From SIAJ01 sp963773845 (lineage in GTDB: Bacteria > Planctomycetota > Planctomycetia > Gemmatales > Gemmataceae): 64,000 nt of DNA. A program made the translations under genes and the position numbers. The notes under the pieces are model-generated. The model was not told where the DNA came from. It saw only the letters and a list, made by a program, of their open reading frames with translations, and did no database searches. Of this stretch, positions 18,282-26,983 are shown one piece after another (position 1 is the first letter of the stretch; every line of letters starts with the position of its first letter). The stretch spans positions 372,001 to 436,000 of the forward strand of contig CAVZCU010000010.1 of assembly GCA_963773845.1 (NCBI GenBank), read 5' to 3'.

Positions 18282-20141
18282 ATGTGGCTGCTTCCCATAC
18301 TCACGATCGGACTGATGGTCGGCCTGTCGATCCCGCTCGGCCTGTACATGGCGCGGATCTTCGACCGCCCGGCCACCAACAAGATCGAGCGCGCGCTCGA
18401 CACTGGACCCCAGAACTGGAAGCAATACTGCTTCGCGATGCTGGCGTTTAATGTCGGCGTGTTCGTCATCGGGTTCATCGTGCTGGCCACGCAGCCGTGG
18501 CATCCGGGCTTTCTGAACCCCGATGGGAAGGGAATGCTGTCGCCATCCACCATCTTCAATACCGCGTGTTCGTTCCTGACGAACACGAACCTGCAGCACT
18601 ACAGCGGCGAAGTGCACCTGACGTATGGCAGCCAGCTCTTCGCCATCATGTACAAGCAGTTCGTTACGCCGACGATCGGTCTCGTCGCCCTGCTGGCGAT
18701 CATCCGGGGTCTACGCGGCGACAAGGACATGGGCAACTTCTACCTCGATATGTGGCGCGGGGTGATCTACTTGTTCCTGCCGCTGAGCCTGATCGTCGGC
18801 TCGCTGCTCATTGCCGGCGGCATGCCGATGACGCTCGAAGGCAACGCCAAGGTCGAGACGCTCCAGGCGGGATCGATGGGAACGGACACAGTTGACGGCA
18901 AAGAAGTGCCGAAACCGCAGGAGATCGCCCGCGGTCCAGTTGCTGCCGTCGTTGCCATCAAACAACTCGGGACCAACGGTGGCGGGTTCTTCGGGCCGAA
19001 CTCGTCGCATCCATTCGAGAATCCGACAGCTTGGACAAACGTGGTAGAGAACGTCTGCATCATCCTGATTCCGATGGCCTGCCTGGTCATGTTTGGTCGC
19101 ATGATTCGCAACATGCGGCACGCGGTAGTGATATTCGCGATTTCCCTGCTCATGCTCGGCGGGCTGACAGCTTGGGCCATCCATTACGATGCGGCCAAAC
19201 CGAATCCCGGCTTGGCCGGAGCGCCGCCGATCGTCGATGCTGCGGGCAATCCCCTGACCGTGGCGACCCTGACCGCTGAGGGGAAGACCGAAGTGAAGCC
19301 GCTGCCAGATGCCGCAAATCGCCCACAAGTCGGACTGCCGGTGATCCAGGACACCGGCAACCTGGAAGGCAAGGAACTGCGTTTCGGTCCCGCTGCCGGA
19401 CCAACCTGGGCCGCGGCGACCACGTGCACGTCCAATGGCTCGGTCAACTGCATGCACGATAGCCTGAATCCGCTGGCCGGCATCACGCCGATGACGGGCA
19501 TGTGGCTCAACTGCATCTTCGGCGGCGTCGGTGTCGGGTTGATCAACCTCTTGATCTATCTCATCATCGCCGTGTTCCTGGCCGGCCTGATGGTCGGCCG
19601 CACGCCGGAGTACCTGGGCAAGAAGGTGGAAGCAAAGGAGATGAAGCTGGCGTCGCTGGCGCTATTGGCCCACCCGCTCTTAATTCTGCTGCCCACCGGC
19701 TTATTCGCGGCGATGGAATGGGGCCCGGCGTCGGAGAATAACCCGGGCTCGCACGGCTTCAGCGAGATCCTGTACGAGTTCAGCTCATCGAGCGCAAACA
19801 ACGGGTCCGGCTTCGAGGGGCTTGGCGACACGTACGGCTTCAACGACGCGAGCAAGAATCCGTCGCCCCCAGCGCCGTTCGCGCCGTACTGGGACGTGGC
19901 GTGCGGTTTGGTCATGCTGCTAGCTCGGTTCATCCCGATCATCGCGCCGATTGCCTTTGCCGGTAGTCTGGCCGCCAAAAAGACAACACCGTTCACGGCC
20001 GGCACGCTGCGCACGGACACGATGACGTTTGGTTTCTTCCTGATCGGGACAATCCTACTGGTGGGAGCCTTGATGTTCCTGCCGGTGGCGGCGCTCGGGC
20101 CGATCGCCGAGCATTATGGGCCGCTGCCATTCGGACGGTGA
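18282..20141 (+). CDS. kdpA: KdpA, potassium-binding channel subunit of the Kdp ATPase
   Basis: 619 residues with the SKT-family pore repeats: 'NTACSFLTNTNLQHYSG' (first filter region), 'IKQLGTNGGGFFGPNSSHPFENP' (TNGGGFFG filter motif), later 'GITPMTGMWLNCIFGGVGVG' and 'SSSANNGSGFEGLG' (third and fourth filter regions). KdpA selects and conducts K+ in the inner membrane. It is longer than the E. coli protein (557 residues). The extra length is an extracytoplasmic loop of roughly 80 residues after 'GGLTAWAIHYDA', rich in Pro and Ala, before 'MHDSLNPLAGITPM'. AAAGG precedes the ATG. Confidence 0.95.
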   Translation: MWLLPILTIGLMVGLSIPLGLYMARIFDRPATNKIERALDTGPQNWKQYCFAMLAFNVGVFVIGFIVLATQPWHPGFLNPDGKGMLSPSTIFNTACSFLTNTNLQHYSGEVHLTYGSQLFAIMYKQFVTPTIGLVALLAIIRGLRGDKDMGNFYLDMWRGVIYLFLPLSLIVGSLLIAGGMPMTLEGNAKVETLQAGSMGTDTVDGKEVPKPQEIARGPVAAVVAIKQLGTNGGGFFGPNSSHPFENPTAWTNVVENVCIILIPMACLVMFGRMIRNMRHAVVIFAISLLMLGGLTAWAIHYDAAKPNPGLAGAPPIVDAAGNPLTVATLTAEGKTEVKPLPDAANRPQVGLPVIQDTGNLEGKELRFGPAAGPTWAAATTCTSNGSVNCMHDSLNPLAGITPMTGMWLNCIFGGVGVGLINLLIYLIIAVFLAGLMVGRTPEYLGKKVEAKEMKLASLALLAHPLLILLPTGLFAAMEWGPASENNPGSHGFSEILYEFSSSSANNGSGFEGLGDTYGFNDASKNPSPPAPFAPYWDVACGLVMLLARFIPIIAPIAFAGSLAAKKTTPFTAGTLRTDTMTFGFFLIGTILLVGALMFLPVAALGPIAEHYGPLPFGR

Positions 20142-20143
20142 GA

Positions 20144-20210
20144 TGTAGCAGGCACACTCCGTGTGCCGTTGCCTGGGTGTCAACACGGCACACGGAGTGT
20201 GCCTACTACA
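20144..20210. repeat. 27-bp inverted repeat between kdpA and kdpB
   Basis: Left arm 20144-20170 and right arm 20182-20210 are near-perfect reverse complements (core GGCACACTCCGTGTGCC against GGCACACGGAGTGTGCC), with an 11-base loop. There is no T-run, so it is not a classic terminator. The arms are themselves near palindromic. It resembles a REP-type interspersed element more than an operon-specific signal. Confidence 0.75.
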
Positions 20211-20228
20211 TTCGCAGAAAGCACTGAA

Positions 20229-22439
20229 ATGTCTGCCACAATGATACCGCAAGTTCCAGCCCGGCCGAGTCCGCAAGACTTGAAGATGGCGCGCCGACAG
20301 AGCCGCCGCAAGGGGCTGTTCGACCCGGAACTGCTCAAGGCCGCTCTTCGACAGGCGTTCGTCATGCTGCGCCCGGACCGGATGTGGAAAAACCCGGTCA
20401 TGTTCGTGGTCGAAGTCGGAACGGTGCTATCGATCTTCTACACGATCGTCAAAATCGTGTCTCCGGGTTCGACGCTTGCCGGGCTGGGCTATCTCATCGC
20501 CCTGGATTTCTGGCTATTCCTGACGGTGCTGTTCGCCAACTTCGCGGAGGCCTTAGCCGAAGCGCGTGGAAAGGCCCAGGCCGATGCCCTGCGAAAGACC
20601 CGGCAAGCAACTCCGGCATGGAAGGTGCGCGACCTGGGGCGCGGCGCCCGGAACGGTGAGGCGAACTTCAACGCGCTCCTGCATGATTCGAATCTCGATC
20701 TCGAACAGACGGTATCCACAGCTCTCGGACAAGGGGACCTCGTGGTCGTCGACGCCGGCCAGATCATTCCCGGCGACGGCGAAATTATCGCCGGCGTGGC
20801 GAGCGTGGACGAATCCGCGATCACGGGCGAATCGGCGCCGGTGGTTCGCGAGGCCGGCGGCGACCGTTCCGGCGTCACGGGCGGCACCCGCGTTCTTTCG
20901 GATCGCATCGTCATTCGCATCACCGCCGCGGCGGGGAGTTCGTTCCTGGATCGAATGATCGCCCTGGTCGAAGGGGCCATCCGCCAACGAACGCCGAACG
21001 AGATCGCGCTCTCGCTCGTGCTCTCGGCCTTCACGCTGATCTTCCTGATCGTCTGCGTGTCGCTGTGGCCAATTGCCCGTCACACCGAGTTGTACATGAA
21101 GGACTATGTCGGGGCAGCCGACATGCAGAGCCTCGGCACCGACATCCCAACCCTGGTCGCTCTGCTCGTCTGCTTGATCCCGACGACGATCGGCGCCTTG
21201 CTCGCGGCCATCGGCATCGCCGGCATGGATCGAGCCCTTCGCGCCAACCTGATTGCCAAGAGCGGCAAAGCGGTCGAAGTGGCCGGCGACGTTGACACAT
21301 TGCTCCTCGACAAGACCGGCACCATCACGATCGGCAACCGCAAGGCGACGCAATTCATTCCCTTGGACCATTTGGCCGCGTCCGAAGTGGGGCAGCTCGC
21401 TGCCCTGGCGAGCGCCGCCGACGAAACGCCGGAAGGCAAGAGCATCGTTGAGTTGTACCGAGGGGAGCCGGGAAGCAATGGCGCCGTTCCGCCGCCGGGC
21501 TCGCGATTCATTGCATTTACCGCTCAAACGCGGATGAGCGGCGTCGATCTGCCGGACGGCCGGGCCATCCGCAAGGGAGCGTCGGACGCCGTTGTCAAGT
21601 ACGTAACCGCCCAAGGTGGCCGAGAACCGCTGTTGCTCCGCGAGCAGGTGAATGCCGTCGCGGCCCAGGGCGCGACTCCTCTCTTGATCGCCGAGGGGAA
21701 CCGCATCATCGGTTTGACCGTCTTGGAAGACATCCTGAAGCCCGGCATTCGCGAACGGTTCGATCGGCTGCGAAAGATGGGGGTTCGCACCGTGATGGTG
21801 ACCGGCGACAACCCGCTGACGGCGCAGAGTATCGCCGAGCAGGCGGGCGTCGACGACTACATTGCCGAGGCAACGCCCGAGGCCAAGCTTGCCTACATCC
21901 GCAAGGAGCAGTACGGCGGCAAATTGGTCGCGATGATGGGCGACGGCACCAACGATGCTCCGGCTTTGGCCCAGGCCGACCTCGGCGTGGCGATGAACTC
22001 CGGCACGCAGGCCGCCAAGGAAGCCGGCAACATGGTCGATCTCGACAGCGATCCGACCAAGCTCATCGAAGTCGTCGAAATTGGCAAACAGCTCCTCATG
22101 ACCCGCGGAGCACTCACGACATTCAGCATCGCCAATGACCTGGCCAAGTACTTCGCGATCGTGCCGGCCCTGTTCGCCGCCACCCTGCCGTGGATGAAAC
22201 GACTGGATTTCATGAACCTGGCGTCGCCGACGTCGGCGATTCTGTCGGCCGTGATCTTCAACGCGATCATTATTCCGATGTTGATCCCCATCGCGCTGAA
22301 AGGCGTCAAGTACCGGCCGGTTGGAGCGGACGCGCTTTTGCGGCGAAACTTACTGATTTGGGGCCTCGGTGGAGTGATTGTACCGTTCGTCGGAATCAAG
22401 TTGATCGACCTGGTGCTGGCTGCCTTGGGAATGGCATAA
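20229..22439 (+). CDS. kdpB: KdpB, catalytic P-type ATPase subunit
   Basis: 736 residues from the ATG at 20229 (an upstream in-frame start at 20163 would place coding sequence in the inverted repeat). Actuator motif 'ESAITGESAPVVREAGGD', phosphorylation site 'LLLDKTGTITIGNR' with D361, nucleotide domain 'KGASDAVVKYV', and hinge 'MVTGDNPLTAQSIAEQAGVDDYIAE' then 'MMGDGTNDAPALAQADLGVAMNSGT'. KdpB hydrolyses ATP to drive K+ uptake through KdpA. Nothing is missing. The stop is 12 bases before kdpC. Confidence 0.97.
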   Translation: MSATMIPQVPARPSPQDLKMARRQSRRKGLFDPELLKAALRQAFVMLRPDRMWKNPVMFVVEVGTVLSIFYTIVKIVSPGSTLAGLGYLIALDFWLFLTVLFANFAEALAEARGKAQADALRKTRQATPAWKVRDLGRGARNGEANFNALLHDSNLDLEQTVSTALGQGDLVVVDAGQIIPGDGEIIAGVASVDESAITGESAPVVREAGGDRSGVTGGTRVLSDRIVIRITAAAGSSFLDRMIALVEGAIRQRTPNEIALSLVLSAFTLIFLIVCVSLWPIARHTELYMKDYVGAADMQSLGTDIPTLVALLVCLIPTTIGALLAAIGIAGMDRALRANLIAKSGKAVEVAGDVDTLLLDKTGTITIGNRKATQFIPLDHLAASEVGQLAALASAADETPEGKSIVELYRGEPGSNGAVPPPGSRFIAFTAQTRMSGVDLPDGRAIRKGASDAVVKYVTAQGGREPLLLREQVNAVAAQGATPLLIAEGNRIIGLTVLEDILKPGIRERFDRLRKMGVRTVMVTGDNPLTAQSIAEQAGVDDYIAEATPEAKLAYIRKEQYGGKLVAMMGDGTNDAPALAQADLGVAMNSGTQAAKEAGNMVDLDSDPTKLIEVVEIGKQLLMTRGALTTFSIANDLAKYFAIVPALFAATLPWMKRLDFMNLASPTSAILSAVIFNAIIIPMLIPIALKGVKYRPVGADALLRRNLLIWGLGGVIVPFVGIKLIDLVLAALGMA

Positions 22440-22451
22440 AGGAATCGACCC

Positions 22452-24308
22452 ATGAATAAACATATTCGAGCATCGGTGTTGCTCTTTGTGCTTTCGCTAG
22501 TGATTTGCTGTATCGCGTATCCGGTGGTGCTTTGGGCCATCGGCTCGACGATCTTCGCCGATAAGGCGGCAGGCACTCTCATCCGGGCGAAGGGCGCGGA
22601 TGGCGTCGAGCGCGTGATCGGCTCGCGGCTAATCGCTCAGCCGTTCACCAGCGACGAGTACTTCTGGCCGCGGCCATCGGCGCCATCCTACAACGCCGCG
22701 GCCGCCGGCGGTTCGAACTGGGGCGCCAACAACCCGAAGCTGCGCGATCGTGCCGCACAATTTCTCGGCACGATCATCAAGTACAAGAGCGGCAGCGCCT
22801 CGGCCGGGAACGGTCCGGAGCCGCACACACCTCAACAGGACATCGAGGCTTGGTTCGCCGCGAAGCCGGACCGAGTCGCAGATTGGGCCAATGAATACAG
22901 CGTTGGGGCTGCCGCCTGGGCCAAGACCGACTACGACTCTGCAAAGGACAAGTATGGCCTGCAAGGCGAGTTCATCCTCGCCTGGACGAAGGATCATCCC
23001 GGGGTGATTGAAGAATGGAAGAAGGCCAATCCCACCAAGACGGATGATCCGAAGCCGGAGGATATGGTTTCGAACTTCTTCGCGAGCTATGCCAGCGCCA
23101 ATCCGGGCAAATGGCCGGGTGTCGTTGAAACCGAACGTCCGGACAAGACGAAGGAGAAGAAGATTGCGCCGGTAACGTCGGACTCCACGATTTCAGCCAA
23201 CTTCTTCGACATGTGGCTGCAAGATTCGGCAAACGCCTCGAAAGTCGCTGACCTCGAACCGGTGCCGGCGGACATGGTGACCGCGTCCGGGGCCGGGCTC
23301 GATCCGCATATCACGTTGCGAAACGCGCTTTCAATCTACCAACTCAACCGGGTTGCGGAGAAGCGCACAACAAAGGGTAGCGATGTCGAGAAGACCAAGA
23401 AGAGTATCGCCGAGCTAGTCCGGAAGTTGTCGTTCACCCCGCTCTCCGGACTGGCCGGCGAACCGCTCGTCAATGTGCTGGAACTCAACGTCGAGTTGGA
23501 TGCGAAATTCCCGGTGTCGCTTGCGCCTTCCGAAGTCGCTGCCAACCTGCCAGCGCCCACAGTGGATGCCGGCAAGAAGGAGATTCAAATCGTTCCGGCG
23601 CCGAAGAAGGAGATTCCGGTCGCCCTGGTGCAGAAGAAGGACACGGTCGATGTCGCCGCCGCAATTCGGAATGCTCAGAGCCGCATCGAACGCGGCGACA
23701 AGAGTGGAATCGACGAATTGAAAAAACTGACCGAGTCCGCGCCGAATTCCCTGGACGCTTGGTCGGCTCTTGCCAATGGATATCTGGCTTTCGGCCAATT
23801 TCGCCCGGCAGCCAGCGCGTTTCTCGTTGCGGCAGCTCGATCTTCGGCGGATAGCGATCAAGAAATCGCGGCCCGCGCGGCTGCGCGCGACGCCTCGCGC
23901 TGGGCCGGATTGGAGAGGTTTCTCCCGCAGATCTTGGCCGGCGGCGTGACACCGATGAGTTCGTCGGCCTGGGCGGATTTCGGACAAGTATGTCGATACA
24001 CCCGCCGATACGCTGCCGCCGCTCGCTTTTTCGAGAAGGCGGCGAATGAGGGAAGTCCCCAGTATGGCCGACTCGGCGCCACTTCTGCCGCATTAGCAGG
24101 ATTCAACCAGGGAACGGATGCCAAGGAACTGACCGATGCGCAACGACGGGAACTCCGCCAAGCGGCCCTCAACGCGCTCAGCAAGAATCCCGAGTGGCGA
24201 CGCGACCCCGCATTCGCGGCGCTTAAAGATCCGAGCGTGCTTGGCAGTCTCTCCTCGACTGAGCGGACTTCATGGCAATCGCTATGGGCGGGCAATGATC
24301 AGCGCTAG
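22452..24308 (+). CDS. kdpC: KdpC with a large internal insertion and a C-terminal TPR-like domain
   Basis: 618 residues against about 190 in E. coli. Residues 1-110 are KdpC: N-terminal membrane helix, 'CCIAYPVVLWAIGS', 'GSRLIAQPFTSDEYFWPRPS', 'GGSNWGANNPKL'. Residues about 118-265 are an acidic/Lys-rich insertion. The KdpC core resumes at 'ASGAGLDPHITLRNA' and ends about 352 ('LAGEPLVNVLELNVELDAKF'). After a linker with repeated 'APKKEIP'-type motifs, residues 398-618 form an alpha-helical repeat domain ('IDELKKLTESAPNSLDAWSA', 'LANGYLAFGQFRPAASAFLV', 'WADFGQVCRYTRRYAAAARF', 'FEKAANEGSPQYGRLGATSA') of the tetratricopeptide kind. The whole is one frame. The tail should lie outside the cytoplasm with the KdpC soluble domain, suggesting a docking partner. 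Confidence 0.9.
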   Translation: MNKHIRASVLLFVLSLVICCIAYPVVLWAIGSTIFADKAAGTLIRAKGADGVERVIGSRLIAQPFTSDEYFWPRPSAPSYNAAAAGGSNWGANNPKLRDRAAQFLGTIIKYKSGSASAGNGPEPHTPQQDIEAWFAAKPDRVADWANEYSVGAAAWAKTDYDSAKDKYGLQGEFILAWTKDHPGVIEEWKKANPTKTDDPKPEDMVSNFFASYASANPGKWPGVVETERPDKTKEKKIAPVTSDSTISANFFDMWLQDSANASKVADLEPVPADMVTASGAGLDPHITLRNALSIYQLNRVAEKRTTKGSDVEKTKKSIAELVRKLSFTPLSGLAGEPLVNVLELNVELDAKFPVSLAPSEVAANLPAPTVDAGKKEIQIVPAPKKEIPVALVQKKDTVDVAAAIRNAQSRIERGDKSGIDELKKLTESAPNSLDAWSALANGYLAFGQFRPAASAFLVAAARSSADSDQEIAARAAARDASRWAGLERFLPQILAGGVTPMSSSAWADFGQVCRYTRRYAAAARFFEKAANEGSPQYGRLGATSAALAGFNQGTDAKELTDAQRRELRQAALNALSKNPEWRRDPAFAALKDPSVLGSLSSTERTSWQSLWAGNDQR

Positions 24309-24381
24309 TTCTTGGGGTCCGAATCCGGCACCAAGTGGATCACTCACGGTGAAGCGCGTTGACCGATCGCAATCAATTGAA

Positions 24382-24591
24382 ATGACAGACGATAGCCCGC
24401 CCGAAGATCCGCCGCTTGAGTGGGAAGGTCGGGTATGCTGCGTCGCCATCGCCTGGGCGCTGCCAGGCATATTAATCGGCGCATTCGCGTACTTGCTTCT
24501 GCCTCCGCAATTTCTCGTTGAATGTCTGATTGGTGGCGGATCGCTTGGAGCATTAGCAGGAGGTCTGTTAGAGGCCGGCTACTTCGATTGA
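24382..24591 (+). CDS. Small two-span membrane protein, unknown
   Basis: 69 residues (MTDDSPPEDPPLEWEGRVCC..) with two hydrophobic helices, 'VAIAWALPGILIGAFAYLLL' and 'CLIGGGSLGALAGGLLEAG', the second with a Gly zipper. It starts 73 bases after kdpC on the same strand, so it may be co-transcribed. There is no strong ribosome site. Family not recognised. The next frame starts in an overlapping TGATG. Confidence 0.45.
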   Translation: MTDDSPPEDPPLEWEGRVCCVAIAWALPGILIGAFAYLLLPPQFLVECLIGGGSLGALAGGLLEAGYFD

Positions 24592-24887
24592 TGACATCCA
24601 ACGGGCGCGCCGATTATGATTCTCGGCTTGTAGGTCCCATTCTCATGCCGCCGTACACACCGCCACGGCTGATTCCACTTCGGGCCCTTGCAGGTCGCGG
24701 TGGAGTTAGCCGATTTATACATGGAACGAGCGTTGCTCTTGAGAAGTACCGGGTGCTATGGAATCGCCTGCGCGATGCCGGGTATTTGACCGATCTTCCC
24801 CGCCTTGCAAAACGAGCCAAGGGGGAGAAGCGTCGGGCACTTTGCCAGCTCATTCCAGTTACTGTCACCGAGCCTTCGCAAGCTTGA
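24591..24887 (+). CDS. Hypothetical basic protein, unknown
   Basis: 98 residues starting in a TGATG overlap with the preceding membrane protein, which suggests coupled translation. Composition is basic with many Pro and Arg ('PPYTPPRLIPLRALAGRG', 'RLAKRAKGEKRRALCQLIP'). No domain recognised. It could be a chance frame. Confidence 0.3.
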   Translation: MTSNGRADYDSRLVGPILMPPYTPPRLIPLRALAGRGGVSRFIHGTSVALEKYRVLWNRLRDAGYLTDLPRLAKRAKGEKRRALCQLIPVTVTEPSQA

Positions 24888-24990
24888 CGGCAAGAGCCCG
24901 CTATGGCCGAGCGCCGGGCGGGTCACCGATTTTGGCCACCTGACGGCGTCGGGTAGCGCGAATGCGCCGCCCGACGCGATCATCGGTCGG

Positions 24991-26784
24991 TTACTGACTC
25001 GGTCCCTTGCTCGCTGCCTCCGCCTGGGCCATTCGTTTCGCCATCTCGGCCTTCACGGCGTCGAGGTTAAAGCTCGCCCCGCGCTGCATCGGCGGGAAAT
25101 CGAGGAAGGTCTGGAGTTCCTTGCCCATGACCTGCTGGACGAACACGAATCGCCAGAATTGATACTTGAACCAATCGAAGTATTGTTGGCCGCCCTCTTT
25201 GGTCCCATTATTGGGCCAACCGTTGCGCTCGAATGGATCGAGTCGCAGATTCGTGATGTACGGCACGTCGACATGGGTCTTTTCGCCCAGCCAGCCTTGG
25301 GGCTGGTCGATAAAGCGGAACTTGTAATCGTCGATGCGGACCGCGCCGACCGTGCTTTCGCCGAGGTAGAAGATTTCGTGCCGCTTGGTCTTGCCCTTTC
25401 CCGTAATCAATTCCATCTGGTTGTAGCCGTCCAGATGGTTCTTGTAGGTCCGGTCGCCAAGTTTCACGCCCTTGAGCAACTGCTCGGTAATGTCCGGATT
25501 GCCGGCGGCGGCGACGAACGTCGGAAACCAGTCCAGGCCCGACATGAGACCATTTTCCACCGTGCCGGCCGGGATGTGGCCGGGCCAGCGGGCGATGCAC
25601 GGTACGCGGAATCCGCCTTCCATGACCGTTCCCTTGCTTTGCGCGAATGGCGTCGTTCCGCCATCGGGCCAGGTGAAGACCTCGGTGCCGTTGTCGGTCG
25701 TGAACACGACGATTGTGTTTTCGTCCTCGCCAATGTCCTTGAGCTTCTTCATGACCAAGCCGACATCGTCGTCGAGTTGGGCCATGCCGGCTTCCTGCAT
25801 CGACCAGCCATTCTTGGAGTTGCGCATCGCTTCGTACTTCGGGGACAGATGCGTGACGATGTGCATGCGCGTCGGATTGAGCCAAACGAAGAACGGCTTG
25901 TCGTCCTTTTTGGCCTTGTCGATGAACTTAAGGGCCAGATCGCGGATCTCATCGTCCACGGTCTCCATTCGCTTCGGGTACAGCGTGCCGGCGTCTTCGA
26001 TCTTCTGCTTGCCGATCTTGCCCCAGCGCTTCATCTCCGTGGGGTCGTCCTTATCGGTGGCCCAACTGTGAACCATGTTGCGGGGGCCAACCACATCAAG
26101 CAGCTCCTGCGGATAGTTCGGATGGGCGGGGTCTTCCATGGCGTCCAGGTGATACAGATAACCGAAGAACTCATCGAAGCCATGGACGGTGGGCAGGAAC
26201 TCGTTTCGATCACCCAGATGATTCTTGCCGAATTGGCCAGTGGCATAGCCCAATGCTTTGAGCGCGGTCGCAATCGTGCATGCTTCCGCAGGCAATCCGG
26301 TCTTGGCGCCCGCCTGGCCGACTGTCGTCATGCCGGTGCGGATCGGCAGTTCGCCGGTGATGAAGTTCGCCCGACCTGCCGTGCAGCTTGCCTCGGCATA
26401 GTAGTCCGTGAACAGCATTCCCTGCTTGGCCAATTCGTCCAGGTTCGGTGTTCGCCCAGCCATCATGCCGCGGTGGTAGGCGCCGATATTCCACATGCCG
26501 ATGTCATCGCCCATAATGAACACAATGTTGGGCTTCTTGCCGTTTGCTCCAGCCTTCTGACTCGTGTTCGCACCTTGCGACCCAGCGACAGTCAGTAGAC
26601 GGGCCTTTTCGTTGCCCTCCGCGCAACAGCCATCACAAGATTGGCCATCGCCCGACTTGACCTTCTCACCCGTTGGCGATGCATTTGCTCGCTGGAACGG
26701 ATTGAGACGTGGCGTGGCAACGGCGTAGCCCACCGCTGCGCCGACCGCCAAGACAATCAGTAACTGCAACTTCATACTTCGCAT
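24991..26784 (-). CDS. Sulfatase (arylsulfatase-type), third of the cluster
   Basis: 597 residues; the ATG at 26784 follows AGGAG, and a longer frame to 26946 lacks one. N-terminal membrane/signal segment 'LLIVLAVGAAVGYAVATPRL', then Cys-rich 'SCDGCC'. Sulfatase core: 'NIVFIMGDDIGMWN' (metal Asp pair), active site 'ASCTAGRANFITG' whose Cys becomes formylglycine, 'GYATGQFGKNHLGD', 'TIVVFTTDNGTE' (metal Asp-Asn) and 'GRTPNLDEL'. The active-site motif is C-T-A-G-R rather than C-x-P-x-R. It cleaves sulfate esters, probably in the periplasm or cell surface; substrate unknown. Last gene of the maturase-sulfatase operon and closest in sequence to the sulfatase at 30538. Confidence 0.9.
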   Translation of the reverse strand: MRSMKLQLLIVLAVGAAVGYAVATPRLNPFQRANASPTGEKVKSGDGQSCDGCCAEGNEKARLLTVAGSQGANTSQKAGANGKKPNIVFIMGDDIGMWNIGAYHRGMMAGRTPNLDELAKQGMLFTDYYAEASCTAGRANFITGELPIRTGMTTVGQAGAKTGLPAEACTIATALKALGYATGQFGKNHLGDRNEFLPTVHGFDEFFGYLYHLDAMEDPAHPNYPQELLDVVGPRNMVHSWATDKDDPTEMKRWGKIGKQKIEDAGTLYPKRMETVDDEIRDLALKFIDKAKKDDKPFFVWLNPTRMHIVTHLSPKYEAMRNSKNGWSMQEAGMAQLDDDVGLVMKKLKDIGEDENTIVVFTTDNGTEVFTWPDGGTTPFAQSKGTVMEGGFRVPCIARWPGHIPAGTVENGLMSGLDWFPTFVAAAGNPDITEQLLKGVKLGDRTYKNHLDGYNQMELITGKGKTKRHEIFYLGESTVGAVRIDDYKFRFIDQPQGWLGEKTHVDVPYITNLRLDPFERNGWPNNGTKEGGQQYFDWFKYQFWRFVFVQQVMGKELQTFLDFPPMQRGASFNLDAVKAEMAKRMAQAEAASKGPSQ

Positions 26785-26983
26785 GGACGTCACTCCTAGA
26801 TGCGGAATCCGACCACATTTCGGGGACTCGCAGCCCCGCTCTCCATGACCAACTCTGACCCGTCCGTTTCGGCTGGAGAGCACCGAACCTGACATCCGCG
26901 TTTCGCCCTTCGCCCTCGCGCTGCTCGACGTGAATTCGTGCGGCATTGGCTCAAATTTCTGAATTTGCCGGTTGCCGTCCGAG

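Noticed and set aside
20553..21614. 353-codon minus-strand frame
   Set aside because: Antisense to kdpB.
24805..26598. 597-codon plus-strand reading frame opposite the sulfatase at 24991-26784
   Set aside because: It is the exact antisense of a gene with full sulfatase motifs; no family pattern or ribosome site. Long antisense frames are common in GC-rich DNA.
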